A DNA stretch of 64,000 nucleotides. Origin: Sphingomonas rosea (GTDB taxonomy: Bacteria > Pseudomonadota > Alphaproteobacteria > Sphingomonadales > Sphingomonadaceae). The notes below the pieces were generated by a model. The model saw only the letters and a list, made by a program, of their open reading frames with translations, was not told the DNA's origin and made no database searches. Location: assembly GCF_039538065.1 (NCBI RefSeq), contig NZ_BAABBR010000001.1:1464501-1528500 (forward strand), given 5' to 3'. Positions 8,581 to 16,267 of this stretch are shown here, one piece after another; position 1 is the first letter of the stretch; every line of letters starts with the position of its first letter. The position numbers and the translations under genes are program-made.

Positions 8581-9126
8581 ATGAAATTCATCCGACTGAG
8601 CGCCGCGATCCTCGTTGCCGCCGCCGTTCCCGCCGTCGCCACCGCCAAGACCCCGACCGTCGGCGGCGCGCCCATGTATCCCAACAAGACGATCGTCCAG
8701 AACGCCGCGACCGCGCCGAACCTGACGACACTCGTCGCTGCGGTGAAGGCCGCCGACCTCGTCGACACGCTGAGCGGCACCGGTCCGTTCACGGTCTTCG
8801 CGCCGACCAACGACGCCTTCGCCAAGCTTCCGGCCGGCACGGTCGACACGCTCCTGAAGCCCGAGAACAAGGCGCAGCTCCAAGGCGTGCTGACCTATCA
8901 CGTCGTGCCCGGCCGGGTCACCGCCGCGCAGCTGATGGCCAAGATCAAGGCGGGCGGCGGCAAGGCCACGCTCAAGACCGTCGCCGGCGGCACGCTGACC
9001 GCCCGGATGATGGGCAGCCGTATCATGCTGACCGACGCCAAGGGCGGCATGAGCCACGTCACGACCGCCAACGTCTATCAGAAGAACGGCGTCGTCCATG
9101 TCATCGACAGCGTCCTGCTGCCGTAA
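8581..9126 (+). CDS. Fasciclin (FAS1) domain secreted protein
   Basis: Encodes 181 residues with a Sec signal peptide cleaved near VATA-K. One FAS1 domain fills the rest: the H1 region TVFAPTNDAF, the YHVVPGRVTAAQL segment and the H2 region VIDSVLLP at the C-terminus. FAS1 proteins are extracellular or periplasmic adhesion/scaffold domains. The AAGGGAG site before the ATG is strong. A TGCATCC-N16-CGTAACT motif lies upstream, shared with msrB, and an ECF sigma/anti-sigma pair follows. Mycobacterial SigK/RskA likewise controls fasciclin proteins (MPT70/MPT83), so this is probably a regulon member. Confidence 0.93.
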   Translation: MKFIRLSAAILVAAAVPAVATAKTPTVGGAPMYPNKTIVQNAATAPNLTTLVAAVKAADLVDTLSGTGPFTVFAPTNDAFAKLPAGTVDTLLKPENKAQLQGVLTYHVVPGRVTAAQLMAKIKAGGGKATLKTVAGGTLTARMMGSRIMLTDAKGGMSHVTTANVYQKNGVVHVIDSVLLP

Positions 9127-9140
9127 GCCTTGAACCGAAT

Positions 9141-9176
9141 GGCGCGCGGGGGCTTCCCCCTGTAACCCCGCGCGCC
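9141..9176. terminator. GC-rich hairpin between fasciclin and sigma genes
   Basis: GGCGCGCGGGG at 9141-9151 pairs perfectly with CCCCGCGCGCC at 9166-9176 across a 14-nt loop. There is no U-tract on either strand, so it may be a weak or Rho-assisted terminator, or may only reduce read-through into the sigma gene. Confidence 0.5.
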
Positions 9177-9267
9177 GCCCGGCGGAGTTTGAACGCAGAT
9201 GACCAGCCCGTGCGTCGTCAGCCCGAGCCCCGCCGGGCTCCCCTTTTCAGCCGCCCCGGCTTGGGCC

Positions 9268-9846
9268 ATGACGGGCGGGATGGATCGTCCCGCGTCAACG
9301 TCGAGCCTTGCAAGGGCCGAGCTGGTCCGGCTGCTCGCCCGGGTGGGCGCCGGCGAACGGACTGCGCTCAAGGCGGTCTATGAGCGTACCAGCGCCAAAT
9401 TATACGGCATCTGCCTGCGCGTGCTCGGCAGCGAGGCGGAGGCGCAGGATGCGCTCCAGGACACGTTCGTGACCGTCTGGCGCCGTGCCGCGACCTTCGA
9501 GGCGGGCCGGGCGAGCCCGATCACCTGGCTCGCGCTCATCGCGCACAGCCGGGCGATCGACCTCAAGCGGCGGCGCGGGGCTTCCGCCGAACCGATCGAG
9601 CAGGCCGCCGACATCGCCGACGAGCGCGAGGGCGCCGAGGCGCTGGCGGTGCGCGCCGACGAACAGGGGCGGCTTCACGGCTGCCTCGAGACGCTCGACG
9701 ACCGGGCCCGCGGCGCGATCCGCTCGGCCTTTCTCGACGGGTTGAGCTATCCCGAATTGGCGGCGCGCGAAGGCGTGCCGCTGGGCACGATGAAGAGCTG
9801 GGTCCGGCGCGGCCTGATCCGCCTCAAGGGGTGCATGGAGCAATGA
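9268..9846 (+). CDS. ECF RNA polymerase sigma factor (SigK-like)
   Basis: Encodes 192 residues from the ATG at 9268; starts at 9280 or 9199 are also open. Sigma-70 region 2 is seen in LRVLGSEAEAQDALQDTFVT and VWRRAATFE, and region 4 in YPELAAREGVPLGTMKSWVR, the helix-turn-helix that reads the -35 box. The stop overlaps the anti-sigma start (ATGA). The partner is RskA-like and the neighbours are a fasciclin and periplasmic Msr enzymes, so the likely role is an envelope oxidative-stress response. The shared upstream motif suggests that it transcribes the flanking genes. Confidence 0.9.
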   Translation: MTGGMDRPASTSSLARAELVRLLARVGAGERTALKAVYERTSAKLYGICLRVLGSEAEAQDALQDTFVTVWRRAATFEAGRASPITWLALIAHSRAIDLKRRRGASAEPIEQAADIADEREGAEALAVRADEQGRLHGCLETLDDRARGAIRSAFLDGLSYPELAAREGVPLGTMKSWVRRGLIRLKGCMEQ

Positions 9847-10556
9847 CCGGCGAGGAACACATCGATCGCGACGCGCTGGCCGCCGAGCTGGCGATGGGTC
9901 TGCTCGTCGGCGACGAGCGGCGCGAGGCCGAACGGCTGCTGCGCACCGATCCCGCCTTCGCCGCCGAGGTGCGCGGGTGGGGAGAACGCCTGGCGCCGCT
10001 GCTCGACGAGGTCGAGGAGGTGCCGGCGCCCGCCGGGCTGATCGACACTATCGGGCTCGAAGGCCGCGCGGCGAACGACAATGCGGGCGGCGGACGGCTG
10101 CGCTTCTGGCAGGGCTGGTCGGCGGCCTCGACCGCAGTCGCGGCAGCGCTGGCCCTGTTCATCGCGGTGCGGCCGACCGAGCAGGTCATCGTGCAGCCCC
10201 CGGTGGTGGCCGCGGCGGCGCCGATGGTCGCGGCGATGAGCGCCGACGGAAGCCCGCTCCGGCTGGTCGCGACCTGGGACCCGGCACACCGCAGCTTGGT
10301 CGTCGCAGCGGCGACCGCGGTCGGCGATCCCGGCCCGCACAGCCACGAACTGTGGGTCATTCCGGCCGACGGCAAGCCCCGTTCACTCGGAGTCATGCCG
10401 GGGACGGGCAAGATGCATGGCGAGCTGACGCCCGAGCAGGCGCGGTTGCTCGAGGAGGGCGCGAGCCTCGCGCTGTCGGTCGAACCGCTCGGCGGCTCGA
10501 CCACGGGCCTTCCGACGGGGCCGGTGGTGGCAGCGGGCAAGCTCGAGACGACCTGA
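9843..10556 (+). CDS. RskA-type anti-sigma factor
   Basis: Encodes 237 residues starting with ATGA overlap on the sigma gene. The N-terminal 80 residues form a helical sigma-binding domain (ALAAELAMGLLVGDERREAE). One transmembrane helix follows at about residues 98-118 (WSAASTAVAAALALFIAV). The periplasmic C-terminal domain is of the anti-sigma-K RskA type, with SHELWVIPADGKPRSLGVM. No zinc-binding HxxxCxxC motif is seen, as expected for RskA. The protein should hold the sigma factor at the inner membrane and release it on a periplasmic signal, probably by proteolysis. Confidence 0.88.
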   Translation: MTGEEHIDRDALAAELAMGLLVGDERREAERLLRTDPAFAAEVRGWGERLAPLLDEVEEVPAPAGLIDTIGLEGRAANDNAGGGRLRFWQGWSAASTAVAAALALFIAVRPTEQVIVQPPVVAAAAPMVAAMSADGSPLRLVATWDPAHRSLVVAAATAVGDPGPHSHELWVIPADGKPRSLGVMPGTGKMHGELTPEQARLLEEGASLALSVEPLGGSTTGLPTGPVVAAGKLETT

Positions 10557-10557
10557 G

Positions 10558-10587
10558 TGCATCCGCGGGCGCGCTTCGTGCGTAGCT
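10558..10587 (+). promoter_or_regulatory. Candidate ECF promoter of msrB-msrA
   Basis: TGCATCC at 10558-10564, a 16-nt spacer, then CGTAGCT at 10581-10587, 23 bp before the msrB start. It matches the fasciclin upstream element in both boxes and in spacing, apart from one A/G change. Confidence 0.7.
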
Positions 10588-10610
10588 GGTGAGACAAGGA
10601 GTTTGCGGCA

Positions 10611-11102
10611 ATGACGATCGATCGGCGAACGGTACTGGCAGGTGCGGGCCTCGGCGCGGTGGGCGTGGCGTTCCTCGCGGGCGGCCTCGGCGGAACCGCG
10701 ACGGCGGCCTTTCCCGTCCAGAAGACCCCGGCGCAGTGGAAGGCCCAGCTCGGGCCCCAGCGTTATGCGATCCTGCGCGAGGCCTCGACCGAACGGCCTT
10801 ATTCGAGCGCGCTCAACAAGGAGCACCGCAAGGGCGTGTTCGCCTGCGCGGGCTGCGCGCTGCCGCTCTATTCCTCGACCACCAAGTTCGACAGCGGCAC
10901 CGGCTGGCCGAGCTTCTATCGGGCGCTTCCCAATGCAATCGTGACCAAGTCCGATTTCACGCTGGGGATGAAGCGCACCGAAGTGCTGTGCAAGCGCTGC
11001 GGCGGGCACCTCGGCCACGTGTTCGACGACGGACCGCCGCCGACGGGCCTGCGCTATTGCATGAACGGGCTGGCGATGACCTTCAAGCCGGGAGCCGCGT
11101 GA
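10611..11102 (+). CDS. msrB: Periplasmic methionine-R-sulfoxide reductase MsrB
   Basis: Encodes 163 residues. The N-terminus MTIDRRTVLAGAGLGAVG resembles a Tat signal (twin Arg before a hydrophobic stretch), so the enzyme should be exported. The MsrB fold is clear: zinc cysteines in CAGC and CKRC, the substrate loop SGTGWPSFY, HLGHVFDDGP, and the catalytic Cys in RYCMN. It reduces methionine-R-sulfoxide in oxidised proteins. AAGGAG lies 8 nt upstream. It overlaps msrA by 1 nt and is preceded by an ECF-type promoter motif, so both reductases are probably induced together by envelope oxidation. Confidence 0.95.
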   Translation: MTIDRRTVLAGAGLGAVGVAFLAGGLGGTATAAFPVQKTPAQWKAQLGPQRYAILREASTERPYSSALNKEHRKGVFACAGCALPLYSSTTKFDSGTGWPSFYRALPNAIVTKSDFTLGMKRTEVLCKRCGGHLGHVFDDGPPPTGLRYCMNGLAMTFKPGAA

Positions 11103-11695
11103 TGAAGAAGCTTGCGATATTCGCCGCGGCGCTGGTCGCGACGGCCTCCCCCGCCGCGGCCCGCGAGGAAACCGCGGTGCTCGCCGGGGGCTGCTTCTGG
11201 GGCCTTGAGGGCGTGTTCGAGCATGTGAAGGGCGTGACCGACGTCACCAGCGGCTATGCCGGCGGCTCGGCGGCGGACGCGACCTATGCCAAGGTCAGCA
11301 CCGAGCGGACCGGGCATGCCGAGGCGGTCAAGATCCGCTTCGATCCCGACAAGGTCAGCTACGGTCAGCTGCTGCAGGTCTATTTCACCGTCGCGCACGA
11401 TCCGACCGAACTGAACCGGCAGGGGCCCGACGAGGGGCCCAGCTATCGTTCGGCAATCTTCCCGCAGACGCCGCAGCAACTGGCGCAGGCGCGGGCGTTC
11501 ATGGCCTCGCTGTCCAAGTCGGGCGCCTATCGTCGGCCGATCGTGACCAAGCTCGAGCGCGGCGGCTTCTATCCGGCCGAAGCCTATCATCAGGACTTCA
11601 TGCGCAAGAACCCGACCTATCCCTACATCGTCGTCAACGACGCGCCCAAGGTGGCGGCGCTCAAGCGGCGCTATCCGGCGCTCTACAAGAGCTGA
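11102..11695 (+). CDS. msrA: Periplasmic methionine-S-sulfoxide reductase MsrA
   Basis: Encodes 197 residues with a cleavable signal peptide (AAALVATASPAAA-R), so it acts in the periplasm like the MsrB before it. The catalytic motif is GGCFWGLEGVFEHVKGV with the nucleophilic Cys, followed by SGYAGG, HAEAVKIRFDP and the HDPTELNRQGPDEGPSYRS segment typical of the family. It reduces methionine-S-sulfoxide and so complements MsrB. Translation is coupled through TGATG. A strong bidirectional terminator follows, so it is the last gene of the module. Confidence 0.96.
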   Translation: MKKLAIFAAALVATASPAAAREETAVLAGGCFWGLEGVFEHVKGVTDVTSGYAGGSAADATYAKVSTERTGHAEAVKIRFDPDKVSYGQLLQVYFTVAHDPTELNRQGPDEGPSYRSAIFPQTPQQLAQARAFMASLSKSGAYRRPIVTKLERGGFYPAEAYHQDFMRKNPTYPYIVVNDAPKVAALKRRYPALYKS

Positions 11696-11718
11696 GGCGG
11701 CTCAGGACGGCCGAACAT

Positions 11719-11755
11719 GAAAAGGCCCGCCGGTTCGTCGCCGGCGGGCCTTTTC
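11719..11755. terminator. Bidirectional terminator between msrA and nusG
   Basis: A-run, then GGCCCGCCGG, a 7-nt loop, CCGGCGGGCC and TTTT. The 10-bp stem has an A-run on one side and a T-run on the other, so it serves both converging transcripts. Confidence 0.9.
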
Positions 11756-11777
11756 GTGTTCGTGTCGAAGCGAAGGC

Positions 11778-12317
11778 TTACTTGACCAGCTCGACCTGCT
11801 CGAACTCGAGCTCGACCGGGGTCGCACGACCGAAGATCGAGACGCCGACCTTGACCCGGCCACGGTCGAAATCGAGTTCCTCGACCACACCGTTGAAGCT
11901 CGCAAACGGGCCGTCGAGGACCTTGACGCTGTCGCCGATCTCATAGTCGACGCTGATCTTGGCCTTGGGCGCGGCGGCGGCGGCTTCTTCCTTGGTGTTC
12001 AGGATGCGCGCGGCCTCGGCCTCGCTGATCGCCTGCGGCTTGCCGTTGGGCCCAAGGAAGCCGGTGACCTTGGGCGTGTTCTTGACGAGGTGGTAGACGT
12101 CGTCGTTCATGCCGAGCTTGGCGAGCACGTAGCCCGGGAAGAACTTGCGGTCGCTCGTGACCTTCTTGCCGCGGCGAATCTCGGTGACCTTTTCGGTCGG
12201 CACTTCGACCGACTCGACGAGCTGTTCGAGGCCGAGACGCTTGGCCTCGCTCACGATCGACTCGCGAACCTTGTTCTCGAAGCCCGAATAGGCGTGGATG
12301 ATGTACCAGCGGGACAT
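11778..12317 (-). CDS. nusG: Transcription termination/antitermination protein NusG
   Basis: Encodes 179 residues starting at MSRWYIIHAYSG, the standard NusG N-terminus. The NGN domain occupies the first 115 residues or so (ENKVRESI, GYVLAKLGMNDDVYHLVKN), and the C-terminal KOW domain carries GDSVKVLDGPFASFNGVVEE. It binds RNA polymerase and links transcription to Rho or ribosomes. It lies 11 bp downstream of secE. The next minus-strand gene is not rplK, which is normal in many genomes but displaced here. Confidence 0.97.
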   Translation of the reverse strand: MSRWYIIHAYSGFENKVRESIVSEAKRLGLEQLVESVEVPTEKVTEIRRGKKVTSDRKFFPGYVLAKLGMNDDVYHLVKNTPKVTGFLGPNGKPQAISEAEAARILNTKEEAAAAAPKAKISVDYEIGDSVKVLDGPFASFNGVVEELDFDRGRVKVGVSIFGRATPVELEFEQVELVK

Positions 12318-12328
12318 TGGAGGTCTCT

Positions 12329-12526
12329 TTACTTCAGGAGGCCGAGAAGGAACTGGACGATGGCCGCGAAGGCGCTGTCGACCGCGAAGAAGAAGATCGC
12401 GAGGATCGACGTCAGGATGAACACCATGACGGCGGTGACCCAGGTTTCCTTGCCGGTCGGCCAGACGACCTTGCCGGCCTCCACGCGGACCTGGCGGATG
12501 AATTCGCCGGGAGAAGTCTTGGCCAC
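12329..12526 (-). CDS. secE: Preprotein translocase subunit SecE
   Basis: Encodes 65 residues, the short single-helix form of SecE. The sequence MAKTSPGEFIRQVRVEAGKV leads into VVWPTGKETW, the conserved cytoplasmic loop, and then one transmembrane helix (VMVFILTSILAIFFFAVD). SecE clamps SecY in the translocon. I chose the GTG at 12526 because GAAGAGG sits 7-8 nt upstream of it; a GTG at 12532 adds two residues with almost no spacing. A perfect terminator hairpin ends about 24 bp upstream, leaving no room for a separate promoter. Confidence 0.93.
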   Translation of the reverse strand: MAKTSPGEFIRQVRVEAGKVVWPTGKETWVTAVMVFILTSILAIFFFAVDSAFAAIVQFLLGLLK

Positions 12527-12549
12527 GTTCACGCCTCTTCAAGCAGATA

Positions 12550-12586
12550 GAAAAACGAGGTCCGCGGATGGCTCCGCCGGACCTCG
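12550..12586 (-). terminator. Intrinsic terminator between tRNA-Trp and secE
   Basis: Read on the minus strand, CGAGGTCCG (12586-12578) and CGGACCTCG (12564-12556) form a perfect 9-bp stem followed by TTTTT. It matures or ends the tRNA-Trp transcript. It lies so close to secE that read-through must supply secE-nusG mRNA unless a promoter overlaps the hairpin. Confidence 0.8.
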
Positions 12587-12711
12587 GTTGATGCCGCATG
12601 TAGCGTGGTACAGCGCTTCCTTCAAGCGGGCCGTCACCCAAGTGACGTCGATCCGCCTATCCGAAAGCGCAAGCGGCTATTGCGCGCTTCGCGCCGCGCC
12701 GCGCGGCGGCC

Positions 12712-12787
12712 TGGCAGGGGCAGAGGGACTCGAACCCACGACCCTCGGTTTTGGAGACCGATGCTCTACCAACTGAGCTATACCCCT
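12712..12787 (-). tRNA. tRNA-Trp (anticodon CCA)
   Basis: 76 nt including an encoded 3' CCA. The acceptor stem begins AGGGGTA, the D-arm is AGCTCAGTTGGTAGAGC, the anticodon loop reads CTCCAAA giving anticodon CCA, and the T-arm holds GGTTCGAGTCC. tRNA-Trp directly upstream of secE-nusG is the usual order in proteobacteria. Confidence 0.97.
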
Positions 12788-12834
12788 AGGCCGGCGGCGC
12801 GGGTACCCCGCTTGGGGGCGGGGCGCAAGGGGCG

Positions 12835-12987
12835 CTAGGCTTTCTCGCCGACCAGATGTCGCAATCCCGGCGGGATCTCGGCCACGCCGTTGGCGTCACA
12901 CACCTGGCGGACGAGGTCGGCATCGGGGACGAATTTCCGCAGCCGCGAACCGGTCCACTTCTTGCGCACAGGGGGAAAGATCACCAT
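12835..12987 (-). CDS. Small hypothetical protein
   Basis: Encodes 50 residues from the ATG at 12987; the frame continues upstream to 13176, but codon usage there is poor. In the short form third positions are mostly G or C, as in neighbouring genes. It is basic in its first half (PPVRKKWTGSRLRKF) and ends RHLVGEKA. No recognised domain or good ribosome binding site is seen. I cannot name it, and a plus-strand reading of the same stretch cannot be fully excluded. Confidence 0.4.
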   Translation of the reverse strand: MVIFPPVRKKWTGSRLRKFVPDADLVRQVCDANGVAEIPPGLRHLVGEKA

Positions 12988-13196
12988 TGGAGGATCGTCC
13001 CATGCGCGCTGCGTAGGGACAACCCGATTAATATAACCGATTTGAAATTTAACAGCCCCGTCAAGGATTTGACGGGAGCGATCCATATGTCTCTGTAGTT
13101 CATGCGAAACGATAACCATCGGGGAAGGATGGGAATTGTGTCGGGTAAACGACGAGGAAGATGGGGCGAATCGCACGCACCTTTAGTGGGACTGTC

Positions 13197-13733
13197 ATGC
13201 ATCCGGTGATCAAGGAAAACGGGCTGTTCGCGCGGGCGACGGCCGCCGAAAGCGTCACCCTCTCCGCCGAGGAAGCGGCGCTGGCGCACGAGTTACTGGC
13301 CAAGCTGCTCGGCGCGGCCGAACCGGCGACGCTGGGGGATATGGCGGCGACTACGGCGGCACCGGCGACGGTCACTCAGACCGAGGAACAGCAGGCGATC
13401 GCGCTGGCGCGCTCGGTCTATCAGAGCCGGCGGCGACGCGCCGAGCATTTCGGGCCCGCGCTGTTCAGCGAGCCGGCCTGGGACATGCTGCTGGTGCTGT
13501 TCATCTATGGCGGGCGCGGCGACCGCACCTCGGTGAGCAAGCTTGCCGAATTCAGCCAGTCGCCGCTGACGACCGCGATCCGGTGGCTCGATTATCTCGA
13601 AAGCCAGCGGATGATCGTCCGCACCCAGTGCGAGCACGACCGGCGCAAGTTCTTCGTCAGCCTCAGCGACAAGGGCTCGCGGATGATGACCGACTATTTC
13701 GTCGGGCTGATCAAGACCGGGATGGCCAGCTAA
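13197..13733 (+). CDS. MarR-like winged-helix transcriptional regulator
   Basis: Encodes 178 residues from the ATG at 13197; an ATG at 13161 directly after GAGGAAG would add 12 residues. The C-terminal 100 residues are a winged helix: SEPAWDMLLVLFIYGG, SVSKLAEFSQSPLTTAIRWL as recognition region, and the wing VRTQCEHDRRKFFVSLSDKG. The N-terminal 75 residues are Ala-rich with no recognised domain. The AT-richer spacer upstream (about 13020-13160) probably holds its promoter. It converges on the acyl-AMP ligase gene. Target genes are unknown. Confidence 0.75.
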   Translation: MHPVIKENGLFARATAAESVTLSAEEAALAHELLAKLLGAAEPATLGDMAATTAAPATVTQTEEQQAIALARSVYQSRRRRAEHFGPALFSEPAWDMLLVLFIYGGRGDRTSVSKLAEFSQSPLTTAIRWLDYLESQRMIVRTQCEHDRRKFFVSLSDKGSRMMTDYFVGLIKTGMAS

Positions 13734-13746
13734 GTCGAGCGAAAGG

Positions 13747-13775
13747 GCGGCGCCACCCCGAGCGGGAGCGCCGCC
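13747..13775. terminator. Hairpin between converging genes
   Basis: GGCGGCGC at 13747-13754 pairs with GCGCCGCC at 13768-13775 across 13 nt. It lies between the MarR-like gene and the ligase gene, which end toward each other. No T-run is present, so termination strength is uncertain. Confidence 0.4.
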
Positions 13776-13785
13776 GGCTCTCGTG

Positions 13786-15561
13786 TCAGGCGGCGATGTC
13801 GAGCGGGACGATCTCGCCCGAAAGGTAGAGGTTGCGCGCCTTGGTGCGGCTGAGCTTGCCCGAGCTGGTGCGCGGGAGGCTGCGCGGGGGGATCAGCTCG
13901 ACCACCGGGCTCATGCCGATGATCGCGCGGACGCGCTCCTTGATGTCGTCCTTGAGGCGGCTGCGCTCCTGGAGGTCGGACACGCGGCAGTGGACGAGCA
14001 CGGCCGGCTGCTCCTCGCCACTGGGACCGGTGATCGCGAAGGCGGCGATGTCGCCCGACTTGAAGCCGGGGAGCTGTTCGACCGCCCACTCGATGTCCTG
14101 CGGCCAGTGGTTGCGGCCGTTGATGATGATCATGTCCTTGGCGCGGCCGACGATGAAGATGTAGCCGCCCGAGAGATAGCCCATGTCGCCGGTGTCGAGC
14201 CAGCCGCCGACCATGCAGGCGTCGGTCGATTCAGGATCGCGGTAATAGCCGACCATGACGCTCTGGCCGCGGGTCCAGACCTTGCCGATCTCGCGGTCGG
14301 GCAGGATGTTGCCCGCGCCGTCGCGGACCTCGATTTCCATGCCTTCGAGCGGGCGACCGCAATTGACGATCGCGCGGTAGCGCTTGGGCCGGTCCTCGCC
14401 ATCCTCGGCGGCGGCGCCGGAGAGCTGGCTTTCCTCGACGAGCTCAAGGCGGATGCCCTCGCCCGGCGGCATCAGGCTGACCGCGAGGGTCGCTTCGGCA
14501 AGGCCGTAGGAAGGGCAGAAGGCGTTGGCCTTGAAGCCGGCGTCGCTGAACGAGTCCACGAAAGCCTGCATGACGTCGGGACGGATCATGTCCGCGCCAT
14601 TGCCAGCGATCCGCCAGCGCGACAGGTCGAACCGCTCGCCGGTCCTGGTCTGCGACGAGATGCGGCGCGCGCAGATGTCGTAGCCGAAGGTCGGCGAGTA
14701 GCTGATCGAGTTGCCGGGGTTGCGCGACACGAGGTCGAGCCAGGCGAGCGGACGCCGGGCGAAGTCCTCGGTCTTCATGTAGTCGGCGCTGATCTGGTTC
14801 GCGACCGGCGACAAGAGGCAGCCGACGAGGCCCATGTCATGGTACCAGGGAAGCCAGCTGATGACGCGGTCCTTCGGCTCCATCTGGAGGCCGAGCGCGT
14901 GCCCGCGAAGATTGTGGAGGAGCGAGCGGTGGGTCACCGCGACGCCGTGGGGGAAACGGGTCGAGCCGCTCGAATATTGGAGGTAGCCGATATCGTCGGG
15001 GCTGGCCTCGGGCAGCACGGCGGCGGAGTCGAAGGGAAGGGCGGCGAAGCTCTCCCAGCTCATCGACTCGATCGAGCGGCGCTTGCCGGCCTCGCCGCAG
15101 AAGTCGGCGAGTTCGGCAGGATAGAGGAAGAGCTGCGGGTCCGAGCTCGTCAGCATGACGGTCAGCTGCTCGATATAGGCCTCGCGCCCGCCGAAGCTGG
15201 TCGGGAGCGGAAGCGGGACCGGCCACAGCGCGGCATAGACCGCGCCGAAGAAGGCGGCGGCGAATTCGGCGCCGGTCTCGGCGACGATCGCGACGCGATC
15301 ACCCTTGACGAGGCCCATGGCGACATAGCGACGGGCGTGGGCGAGCGCGTCCTCGCGCAGCTCCGAATAAGGATAGGCGCGGGTCAGCGTGCCGCGCGGA
15401 TCGTGGAAGTTGAGCCCGCGAACGCCCTCGGCGGCATAGTCGAGCGCTTCGCCGAGCGTGCCGAAATCGGCGGTTCGGCGGGGCTGGTCGTCCAGCGTCG
15501 GGGTGGCGCCCGGGGGGCTGAGCGTGTTGATCTTCTCGCTGACGTCGATCACGCGGATCAT
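13786..15561 (-). CDS. Fatty acyl-AMP ligase (FAAL)
   Basis: Encodes 591 residues of the ANL adenylating superfamily. Core motifs are LQYSSGSTRFPHGVAVTH (P-loop A3), WLPWYHDMGLVG, YGLAEATLAVSLMP (A5), and WLDTGDMGYLSGGYIF (A7). This set and the length match FAALs, which activate fatty acids as acyl-AMP and pass them to acyl carrier proteins rather than to CoA. No carrier or polyketide genes are adjacent, so the acceptor lies elsewhere. The ATG at 15561 begins MIRVIDVSEKINTL. It is transcribed away from recX. Confidence 0.9.
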   Translation of the reverse strand: MIRVIDVSEKINTLSPPGATPTLDDQPRRTADFGTLGEALDYAAEGVRGLNFHDPRGTLTRAYPYSELREDALAHARRYVAMGLVKGDRVAIVAETGAEFAAAFFGAVYAALWPVPLPLPTSFGGREAYIEQLTVMLTSSDPQLFLYPAELADFCGEAGKRRSIESMSWESFAALPFDSAAVLPEASPDDIGYLQYSSGSTRFPHGVAVTHRSLLHNLRGHALGLQMEPKDRVISWLPWYHDMGLVGCLLSPVANQISADYMKTEDFARRPLAWLDLVSRNPGNSISYSPTFGYDICARRISSQTRTGERFDLSRWRIAGNGADMIRPDVMQAFVDSFSDAGFKANAFCPSYGLAEATLAVSLMPPGEGIRLELVEESQLSGAAAEDGEDRPKRYRAIVNCGRPLEGMEIEVRDGAGNILPDREIGKVWTRGQSVMVGYYRDPESTDACMVGGWLDTGDMGYLSGGYIFIVGRAKDMIIINGRNHWPQDIEWAVEQLPGFKSGDIAAFAITGPSGEEQPAVLVHCRVSDLQERSRLKDDIKERVRAIIGMSPVVELIPPRSLPRTSSGKLSRTKARNLYLSGEIVPLDIAA

Positions 15562-15653
15562 GTCCTGTCTTGTTTCATCGGGGCGTGACGCACTCCTTGC
15601 GCCACCTTTTCTTAACCGTGGTTGTTCGCGGGGGAGTGTGGCACAATCAAGGC

Positions 15654-16232
15654 GTGGGGGGCCTTGATCAGGAGCGAAACGGGGGACGCGAGCGGCGCAA
15701 GCGCGTGCCGAGGCCGCTCGATGCGGCGTCGCTGCAGGAGCTGGCGCTGGCCTATGTGGCGCGCTTCGCGACCAGCCGGGCCAAGCTCGTCACCTATTGT
15801 CGGCGCAAGCTGCGCGAGCGCGGCTGGGCGGGCGAGGGCGAGCCCGACATCGAGGCGCTGGCCGACAAGATTGCGGGCCTCGGGTTCCTCGACGACAGGG
15901 CCTATGCGGGAATGAAGGCGGCAAGCCTGCTCCGCCGCGGCTACGGCAAGGGCCGGGTGCGCACCGCGCTCGCCGCGAGCGGGATCGGGGAAGAGGATGG
16001 CGCCGAGGCGCTGGAGAGCGCGGACAGCGGCGGGGTCGCGGCGGCGCTGCGTTTTGCCGAGCGGAAGCGGATCGGTCCCTACGCGGTCAAGGAGCAGGAT
16101 CCGGCCGCCCGCGAGAAGGCGATCGCGGCCATGATCCGAGCGGGGCATTCCTTCACGCTGGCCCGTCGGATCGTGTCCGCCAGCCCCGACGACCTCGAGG
16201 ATCTGGTCACAAAACTTGATGAATGTCATTAA
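15654..16232 (+). CDS. recX: Regulatory protein RecX
   Basis: Encodes about 192 residues from the GTG at 15654. The start is uncertain, since a GTG at 15636 and an ATG at 15570 are also in frame. RecX three-helix repeats are visible: [28 protein letters not shown], split here as [14 protein letters not shown] and [14 protein letters not shown], then [20 protein letters not shown] and [15 protein letters not shown]. RecX binds RecA filaments and limits recombination. recA is not adjacent, which is common in this group. The gene ends 35 bp before the cold-shock gene start. Confidence 0.85.
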   Translation: MGGLDQERNGGRERRKRVPRPLDAASLQELALAYVARFATSRAKLVTYCRRKLRERGWAGEGEPDIEALADKIAGLGFLDDRAYAGMKAASLLRRGYGKGRVRTALAASGIGEEDGAEALESADSGGVAAALRFAERKRIGPYAVKEQDPAAREKAIAAMIRAGHSFTLARRIVSASPDDLEDLVTKLDECH

Positions 16233-16267
16233 GCCGACGTAACTTTCTCGATGAACAATGCTGTGTT

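Noticed and set aside
13783..15588. 601-codon plus-strand open frame opposite the acyl-AMP ligase
   Set aside because: Low-complexity Ala/Asp/Gly/Val-rich product mirroring the real gene; the minus frame has full FAAL motifs.
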